Shown here one piece after another: positions 56,201 to 64,000 of a DNA stretch of 64,000 nt. The position numbers were made by a program, and so were the translations under genes. The stretch covers positions 19,173,277-19,237,276 of the forward strand of contig OX352761.1 of the NCBI GenBank assembly GCA_947095585.1. Reading direction: 5' to 3'. The stretch's first letter is position 1, and each line of letters opens with the position of its first letter. The notes under the pieces are model-generated. The model was not told the DNA's origin and did not search any database. It was given only the letters and a program-made list of their open reading frames with translations. This DNA is from Nephrocerus scutellatus (lineage: Eukaryota > Arthropoda > Insecta > Diptera > Pipunculidae).

Positions 56201-56502
56201 GTTTCATCATGATTGCAGTACCATTTACACTTATTGGGTGCTCTTGGCTCATATTTCGAATAGTTACCTGGATAAAAGAAAGCAACAGCTAAAATAGGAA
56301 AACTCGTTTCAGCAACTGCACTCACCCTTCCGAATGCATCGCAATTTATTTCACAATGAACAGCTTTTGCATTGGGATGGTTATACACAAAATCACAATT
56401 CATATAATATCCAATCGATAATTGCCGACCTTTGGCACAGACGACCTGGCCATGTTTGCCATTCTCTTCCAAACAAATTAATTTTGCTCCGCTTAGTGTC
56501 AT
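40759..56502 (-). CDS. Giant FHA-domain, repeat-rich nuclear protein (Ki-67-like architecture), about 4,026 residues
   Basis: Exons on the minus strand: 56502-56326 (59 codons), 56267-55986 (94), 55930-55893 and 52342-40759. All junctions are GT-AG and the phases close: exon 3 ends with AC and exon 4 supplies the T of a Thr. The AT-rich start of the 11.7-kb frame (52473-52343) is intron, not a membrane anchor. Domains: FHA (residues about 1-120, with CDF, VHCEI, ISVNG and DKQFFW); a Ser/Thr-Pro region; tandem K/R-N-V-T-F units (about 745-920); IDL-x-x-SP motifs (about 1120-1375); thirteen 58-residue repeats (about 1935-2692); an AT-hook-like basic tail (about 2850-4026). FHA, PP1 docking, internal repeats and a DNA/chromatin-binding tail is the plan of vertebrate Ki-67. 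The internal repeats are not recognisably homologous to Ki-67 repeats, so another FHA scaffold such as an MDC1 relative remains possible, although I see no BRCT pair. A nuclear, chromosome-associated role is inferred. Confidence 0.85.
44765..47036 (-). repeat. Thirteen tandem 174-bp repeats (58 codons) plus a partial copy
   Basis: Each unit encodes EKEKLEMERAFENFEEEPTV followed by SDGPRKIKTPEQVKT, then MHKSSRMTMGNKQVIDKSFDLNA. The period of 174 bases is exact in the centre (for example ggcccgtcag at 45401 and 45575). The 5'-most copy (KLEMELAFENFEEDPKL) and the 3'-most copies are diverged while the middle ones are almost identical at DNA level. A degenerate fourteenth start (EKDKLEIDCAFKN) follows. 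Each unit has a conserved TP site and a charged, helix-prone half. Confidence 0.92.
48715..49480 (-). repeat. Degenerate repeats with IDL-x-x-SP motifs inside the giant gene
   Basis: About ten copies of a motif of the form (E)N-I-D/N-L-x-x-S-P occur over roughly 250 codons. Five of them lie in ~24-residue units of the type SDKEENIDLAASPGNDSPKE. The motif sits in acidic, Ser-rich context, similar to SUMO-interacting motifs and to CDK-type SP sites. The function is inferred only from pattern. Confidence 0.7.
50080..50615 (-). repeat. 96-bp tandem repeat encoding PP1-docking-like units
   Basis: Six near-identical 96-bp (32-codon) units, read on the minus strand, each encode K/R-N-V-T-F-S-P-E-K followed by TTNVKDTTPSQIKEDIVLH or a close variant. 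A seventh, degenerate copy (NITFTPEK) lies near 49960. The exact 96-base period can be measured between successive cttctccggagagaatg blocks (for example 50185 and 50281). K/R-x-V-x-F fits the RVxF consensus for binding protein phosphatase 1. Confidence 0.85.
52625..54265 (+). mobile_element. LOA/R1-like non-LTR retrotransposon, second copy
   Basis: Plus-strand fragments: [91 protein letters not shown], then [20 protein letters not shown] and a tail ccaccttaacctaacctaac. Most of the RNase H region is deleted compared with the copy at 30895-33085. Confidence 0.85.
54399..54562 (+). repeat. Short interspersed repeat of the ACTAGC type
   Basis: It begins ACTAGCTTTTCTCGGGTGCT and ends in acaaaccaacagacattc plus a TA-rich tail. 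Short, non-coding. Confidence 0.45.
54550..55480 (-). mobile_element. Jockey-like LINE copy with internal deletions
   Basis: The minus strand gives [31 protein letters not shown], GVSQGSVLSATLSDFH, IFGCTNQCRDSFFSHTMVMW and NELPDSVF, then the common 3' UTR (gtgctaagctgtgc...). It is collinear with the copy at 14030-15780 but with large deletions. Confidence 0.8.
55986..56502 (-). other. FHA domain coding exons 1 and 2 of the giant protein
   Basis: Exon 1 supplies LSIGYYMNCDFVY and AKAVHCEIN; after a 58-base intron exon 2 supplies GRVTIRNMS, ISVNGTAI and GSQINVLDKQFFW. The order and spacing match an FHA beta-sandwich. In phosphothreonine-binding FHA domains the first motif is normally GR and the second S-x-x-H. 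Here the Arg is Tyr (GYY) and the Ser position is Lys or Ala (KAVH), so classical pThr binding looks weakened or lost. Confidence 0.85.
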
Positions 56503-58015
56503 CTTCAGACAAATTCACATAAGCATATCAAATTGGTAAAAAAGAACTTAACATCCAAATCCTAATTGTTGAATTTGCAAATGGTTGAATTTTCTTTATT
56601 ATCCCAATGTATATAGAGAATTTTTACGTTTTCGTTTATTATTGAAAACTTTATAATTACGTATGTATATTGCGTCTTTTATAGTGCAGAAATGCGAGTA
56701 TTTTTTTTGTAAAAACACAAAGTCACAATCCCATTTTCTTGTTGACGTCCCGCTTCAGTTCGCTTGTTCTCGTTAATTTTCAATTTTTAAATACAATGAT
56801 GCCGGTTGCGACTTCTTATGATGTTCTTTTGTAGCCTGAGCCTGAGGCCTGTGGTTGTGGCGTCGTTGGGTTGTTCCTTGTTCGTTATGCAAAGTGATGC
56901 CCAATTCCTATTTAATGTTTTATGGATTGTAATCAAATAATTATTTATGTGATGTGAATCAAAAAAAAATGGCGGCAAATCAAGGTTTTGTGTTTATTTA
57001 CAAACAAAATCAAGAGATTGTTTTATCTAGATCAAATTTCAGAAATCGCACTTCTTTTTAAGAATTGCCCCCCCCCCCCTTTCCAACGAAATTCAATAAT
57101 ACGTAGAAATGTCAAAATTTTATTATTATAAATGACAGCTAAAAATCTAAATACGCCGTCATTCTTAAATAAAATGATGTACTGTGACTATTGTGAGGTT
57201 ATTTTCGAGGTTATAAAACTGTGTCTTAAAATTATAAATTATAAAAAAAAATTAGGTTATGTTTACCAACACAACTAAAAAACCAGATCAAATGTTTTTG
57301 TGTTCTATTAGAATCACCAAATCTAGATTTTTCAAAAAAAGTAAATAGAGTTCGACATTATACTTCTATCGAAATCAATTTTCGAAAACCATATTTTTAA
57401 ACGTGACTGAAACAACGGATTTAGTCACGATTTTGTTTGAATTTTAAACGTAACTAAAAGTAGTAATAAACGTACTTACGCCTTAGTAATAAACGAATTT
57501 AAAATCGAGTTTTACCTAAACTCGAATTTAACCGAAAATCGGTTGTAATATATGATAATTGTCACATCTAAAACAACTGATAACTGCTTAGTTGTGGCCC
57601 ACCCGTATTTTAGTCAAATTTAATAAGTGAAGACGTTCGATAAAGAAATTTGACAGCTGCAGCAAATTACTATGGGCGAAGTGAATAGTGAATAAAAAAG
57701 TAATTACTTTTTCAAATAAATGCTGCTGAAAATGTGATTAAGACTTACTAGTAAATTTTAAATAGAGTATTTTCTAAATGACCCAATTTTTTTATCATTT
57801 ACTTGAAATATTGTGAATAAAGACAGGCTTTTTCTTGTCGTTGACATTACACTACTCGAAAATGTAAAGTAAAAAAACATAAAAAAATGTATAGCTTAGT
57901 AAAATAGTGTAATATGTATTTTACAATATTTCTTATAAGATTTATAACAAGATCAAAAAATGTATAGCTTGGTAAAATATTGTAATTTTAAATTAAAATA
58001 ATATATATGAGAGCC
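56503..58015. other. 5' flank of the giant FHA gene
   Basis: AT-rich; a run of about 13 C lies at 57067-57080. No further coding exon, promoter motif or repeat could be assigned. Confidence 0.4.
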
Positions 58016-58019
58016 CCTC

Positions 58020-58345
58020 GCCCCTGGTGCCCGATCATTACCACATATGCATAAAATTTGAAGAAAATCGGGTATATTTTTAAAAAATATAGATCACTCC
58101 ACAATTTTTACAAAAAGTCTGAGATACAGATGTGCATAAAATTTCAAAAAAATCGGGATAATTTTTAAAAAATTTATGTGGGCACCCCTTGGGCCTCAGA
58201 ATAGAAAGTGTTGCACTGAATAACACATGTGTGCAAATTGTTTCAATTAAGTCGGGCTTTGAGAAGTGGGTGAACAATTGATCGCAAGTTCCACGACTCG
58301 CAAACAGACAAACAAACACACGGGCACGAGAAGTAATATAGAAGA
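58020..58345 (+). repeat. Short array of the ~120-bp composite repeat with terminal module
   Basis: Two to three units of the form cataaaatttgaagaaaatc-ggg...tttttaaaaaattta...gggcaccccttgggcctcag are followed by a distinct end module: ggctttgagaagtgggtgaa, gatcgcaagttccacgac, acaaacaaacacacgggcac. The same module closes the larger array at 60190-60995. Confidence 0.75.
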
Positions 58346-60185
58346 ATTTAAAAACATTCAAGACAGTAATGTGGAATTATCTGATCAAGATAAACCTAGC
58401 ATAACAAAATTAATAAAAAAATTATTTTTAATTCAAAACACTGATAACAACATCAAACGTTTTTATTTTACATGTTTTTTCTTTTGAGTTGGAATACTCC
58501 TCTGAAATTTGAGAAGTGCTACTTTTATAATTTTGGAACGACAGCACTGGCTCTTACCAGTGTGCAAAGCAACACAGCAATCGACTGCTTTTGGCAAACT
58601 TGAATGTTGTTTTGAATTCTGAATCTGCTACTCGTTGGTTTTGCGTAGCATATATGTAGACGAGTCGAAACAGCTCGCTGTGCAAATAAATGTGCCCTTA
58701 GTTTGTATTATTGGATTCAATTGCAATATTGCTTTCAACAAAAAAATAAAAATTACTTATTTTTTGATTAAGAAATATTTAACCAAATTTTTAGTTATAA
58801 TTCCCACCACCAGAGTCGACTTTTAAAAATTATATATGGATAAGTTGGCAAACACATGAAACAAAAAATTGGTTAGTTTTTGCTGTTGTTTTGATCAGCC
58901 GTTAACCACAAAAAATACCTAACTCATTTTGTTGAAAGCAATATAGCAAATGTCAATTTTCTTACAACGGAAATATTACCCAATTTATTTTTAAATGTTT
59001 GAGAATCACTGTGGTTTATGTCTGTTATCATTCAAAGAGAGATTTTCATGCTGTAATACATTATGATTTCCTGACAATCGAAATTTTTGAGATAGATAAA
59101 AAAAGGAATGCGACTTTTGGTTTTACACTATTTATATAAAGCGCAAAACTAGGCATTATATTTTATATTTGACATAAATTGAAAATTAGTGTTATCAAGT
59201 AGTGAGAATTACTAATATTATGTTTGTATATTTGTTGCCGCAGAGTAGTAACTATTTTTAAGAAAGGTTCTAAAGTAGCTGCGATATGAGAGAAATATTC
59301 ACCAGCAGTAGCCCGCTCATAATAGAATAGAGCAAAAATCTTTCAGTTAGTATACTGGTGATTGTAATTTCAAAGTTTGAGCATTTTAAAATGTTATTTA
59401 ATAAACGGTGAATATTATTAAATTATCAAAAATACTTCAAATTAATTTTCAAGCTTGTGTTTTCGTAACACTGTGATCTCTGGGCATTGATAAAGCCTGT
59501 GCATCTTATTTTCTTCTTCTCGATACCCTTCCAATTAATGCCGCGCTCTACTTTGCATTATAATAAGTTAGACAGACAACAGACACAATCTACAAATTCG
59601 CATTTTCTAGATTATTATTTTGTTCTTTAATCGGTATTTTTCAAAAAAGTCAACGTAATAACGTTTTTATAATTAGATAAATATAAAATTGCGGTTACAT
59701 TCGTGCCTGTCTATGGTATAAGGGTCTTAAAATCGGGCCTTAATGCCTGAAACACAAACACGTTTACGAGTTCAGCCATACGATTTCAATGCTTCCATCA
59801 CAATGTCGCTTCGGCTTCAACGTTTCGTTTAGCAGTCGTAAAGAAAAAACGTAATGTAACGTAACGAAGCTACAAACGGAAGCTCTAGTTCAAAAGTGCT
59901 GAACATTTGCTTTCCTGACAGTTCAAAGCTGAGAACTGTGGCAGAACTCTCATTTGAGAAATGTCATATAGAGAAAAGTCATTTAAAGCATATTTAAAGC
60001 AGCTGCATCGTAACGCAGCGAAGAAGTAGCAGAAGCGTGTTTGTGTTTCAGGTGCGTTAGTAGTATTTTTGAAAGGAAACAGTGGTTTTACAAATAAACG
60101 TAAATTCTCTAATGACTAATGTCAGAATCTTGTGGCAACTTGTTGTTCAATGCGTAAAATCCCATAAAACTGTTCAGGTAAATTC
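58346..60185. other. Intergenic, no gene seen
   Basis: AT-rich, short frames only. Confidence 0.4.
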
Positions 60186-60189
60186 TCTA

Positions 60190-60995
60190 ATAGGAGATAC
60201 ATATGTATTTAAAATTTGAAGAAAATCGGACTATTTTTACAAAATTTTGTCCATAGGCTTAAAATTTGAAGAAAGTCGGGCTAATTTTAAAAAAAATAAT
60301 ATGGGCAACCCTCGGGCCTCAGGGCCCCCATCACTCAAAATTTTTTACAAAAAGTTTGGAGATACCGGAGATACACATGTGTTTTAAATTTAAAGTAAAT
60401 CGGGCTAATTTTTAAAAAATGTATATAGGCACCCCTCGGGCCTCCGGACCCATTCACTCCAAAAATTATACAAACAGTTTTGTCAATCGGAGATACACAT
60501 GTGTATAAAATTTGAAGAAAATCGGGCGAATTTTTAAAAAATTTACATGGGCACGACTCGGGTCTCAGGGCCCATTTGCTCAAAAAATCTTCAAAAATTT
60601 TGTCCATCGTATAAAATTTTAAGAAAATCGGGTTTTATTTTAAATGTGTATGAGGCCTCTCGAGCCCGAGGTTCATCTGTGAAATGTTTACAAAAATTGT
60701 TGTCCATCGGAGATACACACGTGTATTATATTTGTAGAAAGTCTGGTTAATTTTTATTTTTAAAAAAAAAATTTTTACAAAAAGTGTTGTATAAAATTTG
60801 AAAAAAATCGGGTTAATTTTTAGAAAATATATCCACCCCCCGGCCCTGAGGCCAAAGGTGCCCTTAATTTTAATAGAAAGTGTTGTCATCGGAAATACAC
60901 ATGCGTGCAAATTTTCAATGAAAACGGGCTTTAAGAAGTGGGTTAAAAATCGCAAGATTCCACGACAAACAAACAAACAAACGGGCAGGCGAAGT
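60190..60995 (+). repeat. Array of ~120-bp composite repeats with terminal module
   Basis: About six degenerate units share cggagatacacatgtgt, taaaatttgaagaaaatcgg and cctcgggcctcagggcccat; clear unit starts near 60367 and 60488 give a period of ~121 bp. The array ends in the module aagaagtgggttaaaaatcg, then caagattccacgac and acaaacaaacaaacgggc. Confidence 0.8.
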
Positions 60996-61169
60996 TAATA
61001 TAGAGAATTTAAAAATACATATACGCCTACTGTATTGAATAATTTTTAAGAAATTTAATTTAACCTGTTATTTCTAAATTTTTAGAAGGTGCACTTTTTT
61101 CAAAAATGTGCGTACACATTAAGGTGCTCGCACCATTATAATAGTCGGCCATATGCTTTGTCAGATGGT

Positions 61170-61760
61170 CGTTGAGTAAAAGGAGGTGATAAAAGGAGAT
61201 GTGTATGAGCTTGTGTTTTAAATGCCTGTGGATCCATAGCGATTTGGAAAGACGGAGCTTGGCAGAACACTGCACATACGTCTTGTATGGCTGAAGAACG
61301 AATACCTGAACTTAACTGTACGTCTGAAGATAAGCTTAAGGGTAAACTGATGAACATTTAGAGCGCCAAGAATATTGCGGTTGAATTCAAGGAGAGGTGG
61401 CATGCAACTGGCTATTTCTCTTGAGCACCGCTGGTGAAAGAAGCGATAAAAGAGTGACAAGCAGGAGACGTTTCTGCGGTGTTAAAGCGAATCTATTGAT
61501 TTCGCAATGTTTTCGTCACCAATCAGTTTTATAGCACGGTTTTCTATCTAGCTGATGCAAGGTTGTTTTAGGTGCATCAGACCAGATATGACGATTTTAC
61601 TTAAGTTTAGGGCGAATAAAAGCCTTATATTTAATAGCCAGATCAGAGGGAGTGAAATATTTCTTGCAATGGGATAGAAAACCTACACATTTCGCAGCAT
61701 TTTTGGCGACGGTAAATATGTGGTCATTCCAACGAAGCTTGTCGTTAGCGCACATTTTTT
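61170..61760 (-). mobile_element. Jockey-like LINE C-terminal fragment
   Basis: The minus strand carries SLFYRFFHQRCSREIASCMP and RRTVKFRYSFFSHTRRM, equivalent to [20 protein letters not shown] and FRDSFFSRT in the copy at 15209-15685. Frameshifted. Confidence 0.72.
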
Positions 61761-61764
61761 TTTA

Positions 61765-62140
61765 CAATAAAGGGATCTGCACCCTTATAATGCTTAGCAC
61801 AGCGTTGGCGTTAGGAAATAAGAGAGAGGAAAGGGTGATATATATATGCACGTGTGTCTTAAAGGACTGCAGATAATACAAATGCGGAAAAACAGAATCT
61901 AGCTAGTACGTCCGAAGATAGGCTTGTGGACCCGTGGGCTCGAGTTGAGGAACGGATGGGTTCGAGAATGGACGGGGTTCTGAACTCTGTCTAGTAGATG
62001 CAATGTGGTCTTGGCAATACAATACAGTTGTATTCAAGTTTAGGGCGAATATACGCCTTGTAGTAGCCAGATCTGAAGGAGTGAAGTACATCTTACACCG
62101 TTATATGAAACCTAAACATCTTGCAGCATTTTTGGCGATG
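61765..62140 (-). mobile_element. Second, overlapping-type Jockey-like LINE 3' fragment
   Basis: The minus strand reads YFTPSDLATT and a degraded C-terminus; at the left the common LINE 3' UTR (gggatctgcacccttataatgcttagcacagcg) marks its end. It abuts the preceding fragment. Confidence 0.65.
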
Positions 62141-64000
62141 TTTGTGTTTTATTGAGTATTGATTACTCTCTCTCTACTTTATGCTAATTTTGAGGAAATT
62201 AAAAAAAAAGATAAGAGATTTACAAAAAACATTTAGGTGCGTCTAATTAAGTGAATCGGACTGTATTTTGTTTGTCAATTGATTGCAAATATTGGTGCAC
62301 AAATTGGAATTAGAAAAGTTACGCAGATTACTGGTTTTTGAAGGATCTTCTGAGTAAAGAAAACTTGATTTAAAAAAAAAAAACGATTCAAGTAAAACGT
62401 CCAAATAGTCATTTTTTAAATTTTTATTTAACCGTTAAAATTATTATAATATATATATTGATTGGTTTTTTTAATATTTATTTTTTATTTTGTTTAAATT
62501 TAACTACATATGTATATTGTAATATAAGAATTAATAATACGATAAATAATTATCATTAACTGTCCCGTCATGCCTGTTTCAATCAGTTATTATTATAATT
62601 ATTTGTGTTTTGTTCGTTCAATAATTCAAATTAACAAAAATTGGTAATTGGTGTATTGTGTTTCGGTTGTTGTTTTCTTTCTGCCTATATAAATAAATTA
62701 AATGTTATAAATAATATTTGAGTAATTATGTTGCCTGTCTATATTAAATGGTACATTTTGTTTAACTGCAACTGATTTGTATTGTTATAATTTTTTTTAT
62801 TCGCTTTAAAGTTCCCATTATACCTGTTATTATATTTTTGTAAATATTAATCGTAATTTTTTTTGCTTTTGCATTTGAATTTGGTAAAAAAGATAATTTT
62901 TTATACACTATATAAAATGTATAATGGGATCTGCCTGTTTGTTTGTTACTTTGTGGATACTAATGTTGTTGTTGTTATTGTTGGTATTGTTGTTGTTGTT
63001 GTTGTTGCTGTCACCTATATATTAGTTCATATTTGTCATAGATTCTTGATGGTTTTTTATCTGATTTTTTAAAATATTTCCTTACTTTTATATAATATCC
63101 TTCATTTATACGTATATGCTTTTGTAGGTAATAAACTTATTTTATTATTTATTACTTTGTATTCCTGATTAAGATTCTTTAATTTTTTTTTATAATATAC
63201 ATATAATGTACATAGAGTGTTTTTGTCTGGTTGTGTTTGTTGCTGTTGCATTTATTAAAACTTTATTTCTCTGAGGTGGCAAATTCATTTTATTTTTTCC
63301 TTTTATTTTGTATGTATTGTTTTAAGTATAGTTAATGTTGTTATTATTATGTATTATCCATGTAGTTCGGTAGTAATAAAAGATTCAATTCGAAATTGTT
63401 GTGTAAAAATTTTTGCTAAAAGAAAAACGCTTTAGGTTTTGGTTGTTTTGCTTTTTTTTATTATTAACGTTTCGTTTTTATTTCTATTTTATTACATAGA
63501 AATGTATAAAACAAACAAAAAACTGTTATTTATTAAATCTATATGTTTTCACGTTCGTTTATTTGTGTATTTCAATTAATTTAAGTATGTTAGCTAAGTT
63601 TTATATTTATTATAATAATAATAATAATAATATATATATATGAATAATGTGTAGATTAAATTTAACACTGAAAATATGTGTTTTTCAATTGGATAATTAA
63701 TTGAAACTATAACAAAAGGAATTGCAAGAAAATAAGAAAACGCAGGTATCTAGTATGAACTGAAATGTTTCACACTATTATTTGTTAAATTTTTCAATCG
63801 TTCGAATAAAAATTAAATTATTCATTGTTTAACACACATTCCCATTCTATTTTACATAATTACATTCATAAAGTTTAAGTATTTACTCATCGATAGCGAA
63901 TTAGCAATAATAATAATAATAACTACCACAAACAACTTTCTGTCTTTCTATTACTTATGAAGCCTAAGAAATGTAAAACCTGATTACAACACAACTTATT
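62141..64000. other. Very AT-rich terminal stretch
   Basis: No coding region recognised. Contains microsatellites (TTG)n near 62966-63007 and (TAA)n/(TA)n near 63612-63641 and 63906-63925. It could be a long UTR or intron of a neighbour outside the window, but nothing here proves it. Confidence 0.4.

Noticed and set aside
60190..60995. CRISPR-like array because of regular ~120-bp repeats
   Set aside because: Units are long, contiguous and diverged, with no repeat-spacer alternation, in a eukaryotic genome.
62863..63072. A 69-codon hydrophobic plus-strand frame
   Set aside because: It is produced by a (TTG)n microsatellite giving a Val-rich run, with no conserved features.

Overview
The window looks like nuclear DNA of a higher fly (Diptera). 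It is AT-rich and has GT-AG introns, many of them short. It holds a Rheb GTPase gene with the usual insect layout, a digestive-type serine protease, and a dense load of decayed fly-type transposons (LOA/R1-like, Jockey-like and RTE-like non-LTR elements, mariner, hAT, MITEs). Only four or five host genes can be supported. Everything else is intergenic or intronic sequence packed with broken elements.

Layout. 1-9 kb is a transposon graveyard (two mariner remnants, Jockey-like and RTE-like fragments, an ORF1 remnant, one copy of a TTAA-flanked MITE). 10.3-16.8 kb (minus) is a complete five-exon Rheb gene whose 5.7-kb second intron has absorbed LINE sequence. Just upstream, 17.0-26.0 kb (minus) may hold a small unrecognised two-exon gene. 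Its putative large intron carries a Tc1-type MITE, a hAT remnant with an intact 8-bp target duplication, an inverted LINE, an RTE piece and, on the plus strand, a complete three-exon trypsin-like protease (22.0-22.9 kb). 26.7-33.5 kb (plus) is a five-exon, 339-residue GDE1-like glycerophosphodiesterase family gene whose predicted catalytic residues are substituted. 34-40 kb is again nested retrotransposon debris plus two unusual duplicated repeats.

40.8-56.5 kb (minus) is the most striking locus. The 11.7-kb open frame is not a complete gene: three short upstream exons encoding an FHA domain splice in frame onto it across a 3.5-kb transposon-filled intron, predicting a protein of about 4,026 residues. 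Its order is: degenerate FHA domain; Ser/Thr-Pro-rich region; an array of about 32-residue units each carrying a PP1-docking-like (RVxF) motif; a set of IDL-x-x-SP motifs; thirteen 58-residue tandem repeats; and a basic C-terminal third with more than twenty AT-hook-like RGR motifs. This resembles the logic of vertebrate Ki-67 (FHA, PP1 docking, internal repeats, chromatin-binding tail) but with a multiplied PP1-docking module. Assignment to that family is an inference from architecture.

56.5-64 kb has no recognisable gene. It holds two arrays of a ~120-bp composite repeat with a shared terminal module, LINE 3' ends and a very AT-rich tail.

Rheb (TORC1 activation), the protease, the GDE1-like protein and the FHA protein are independent genes. 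Nothing in the sequence suggests they act in one pathway. Coordinates were counted by eye, so splice sites may be off by a base or two and transposon edges by tens of bases.
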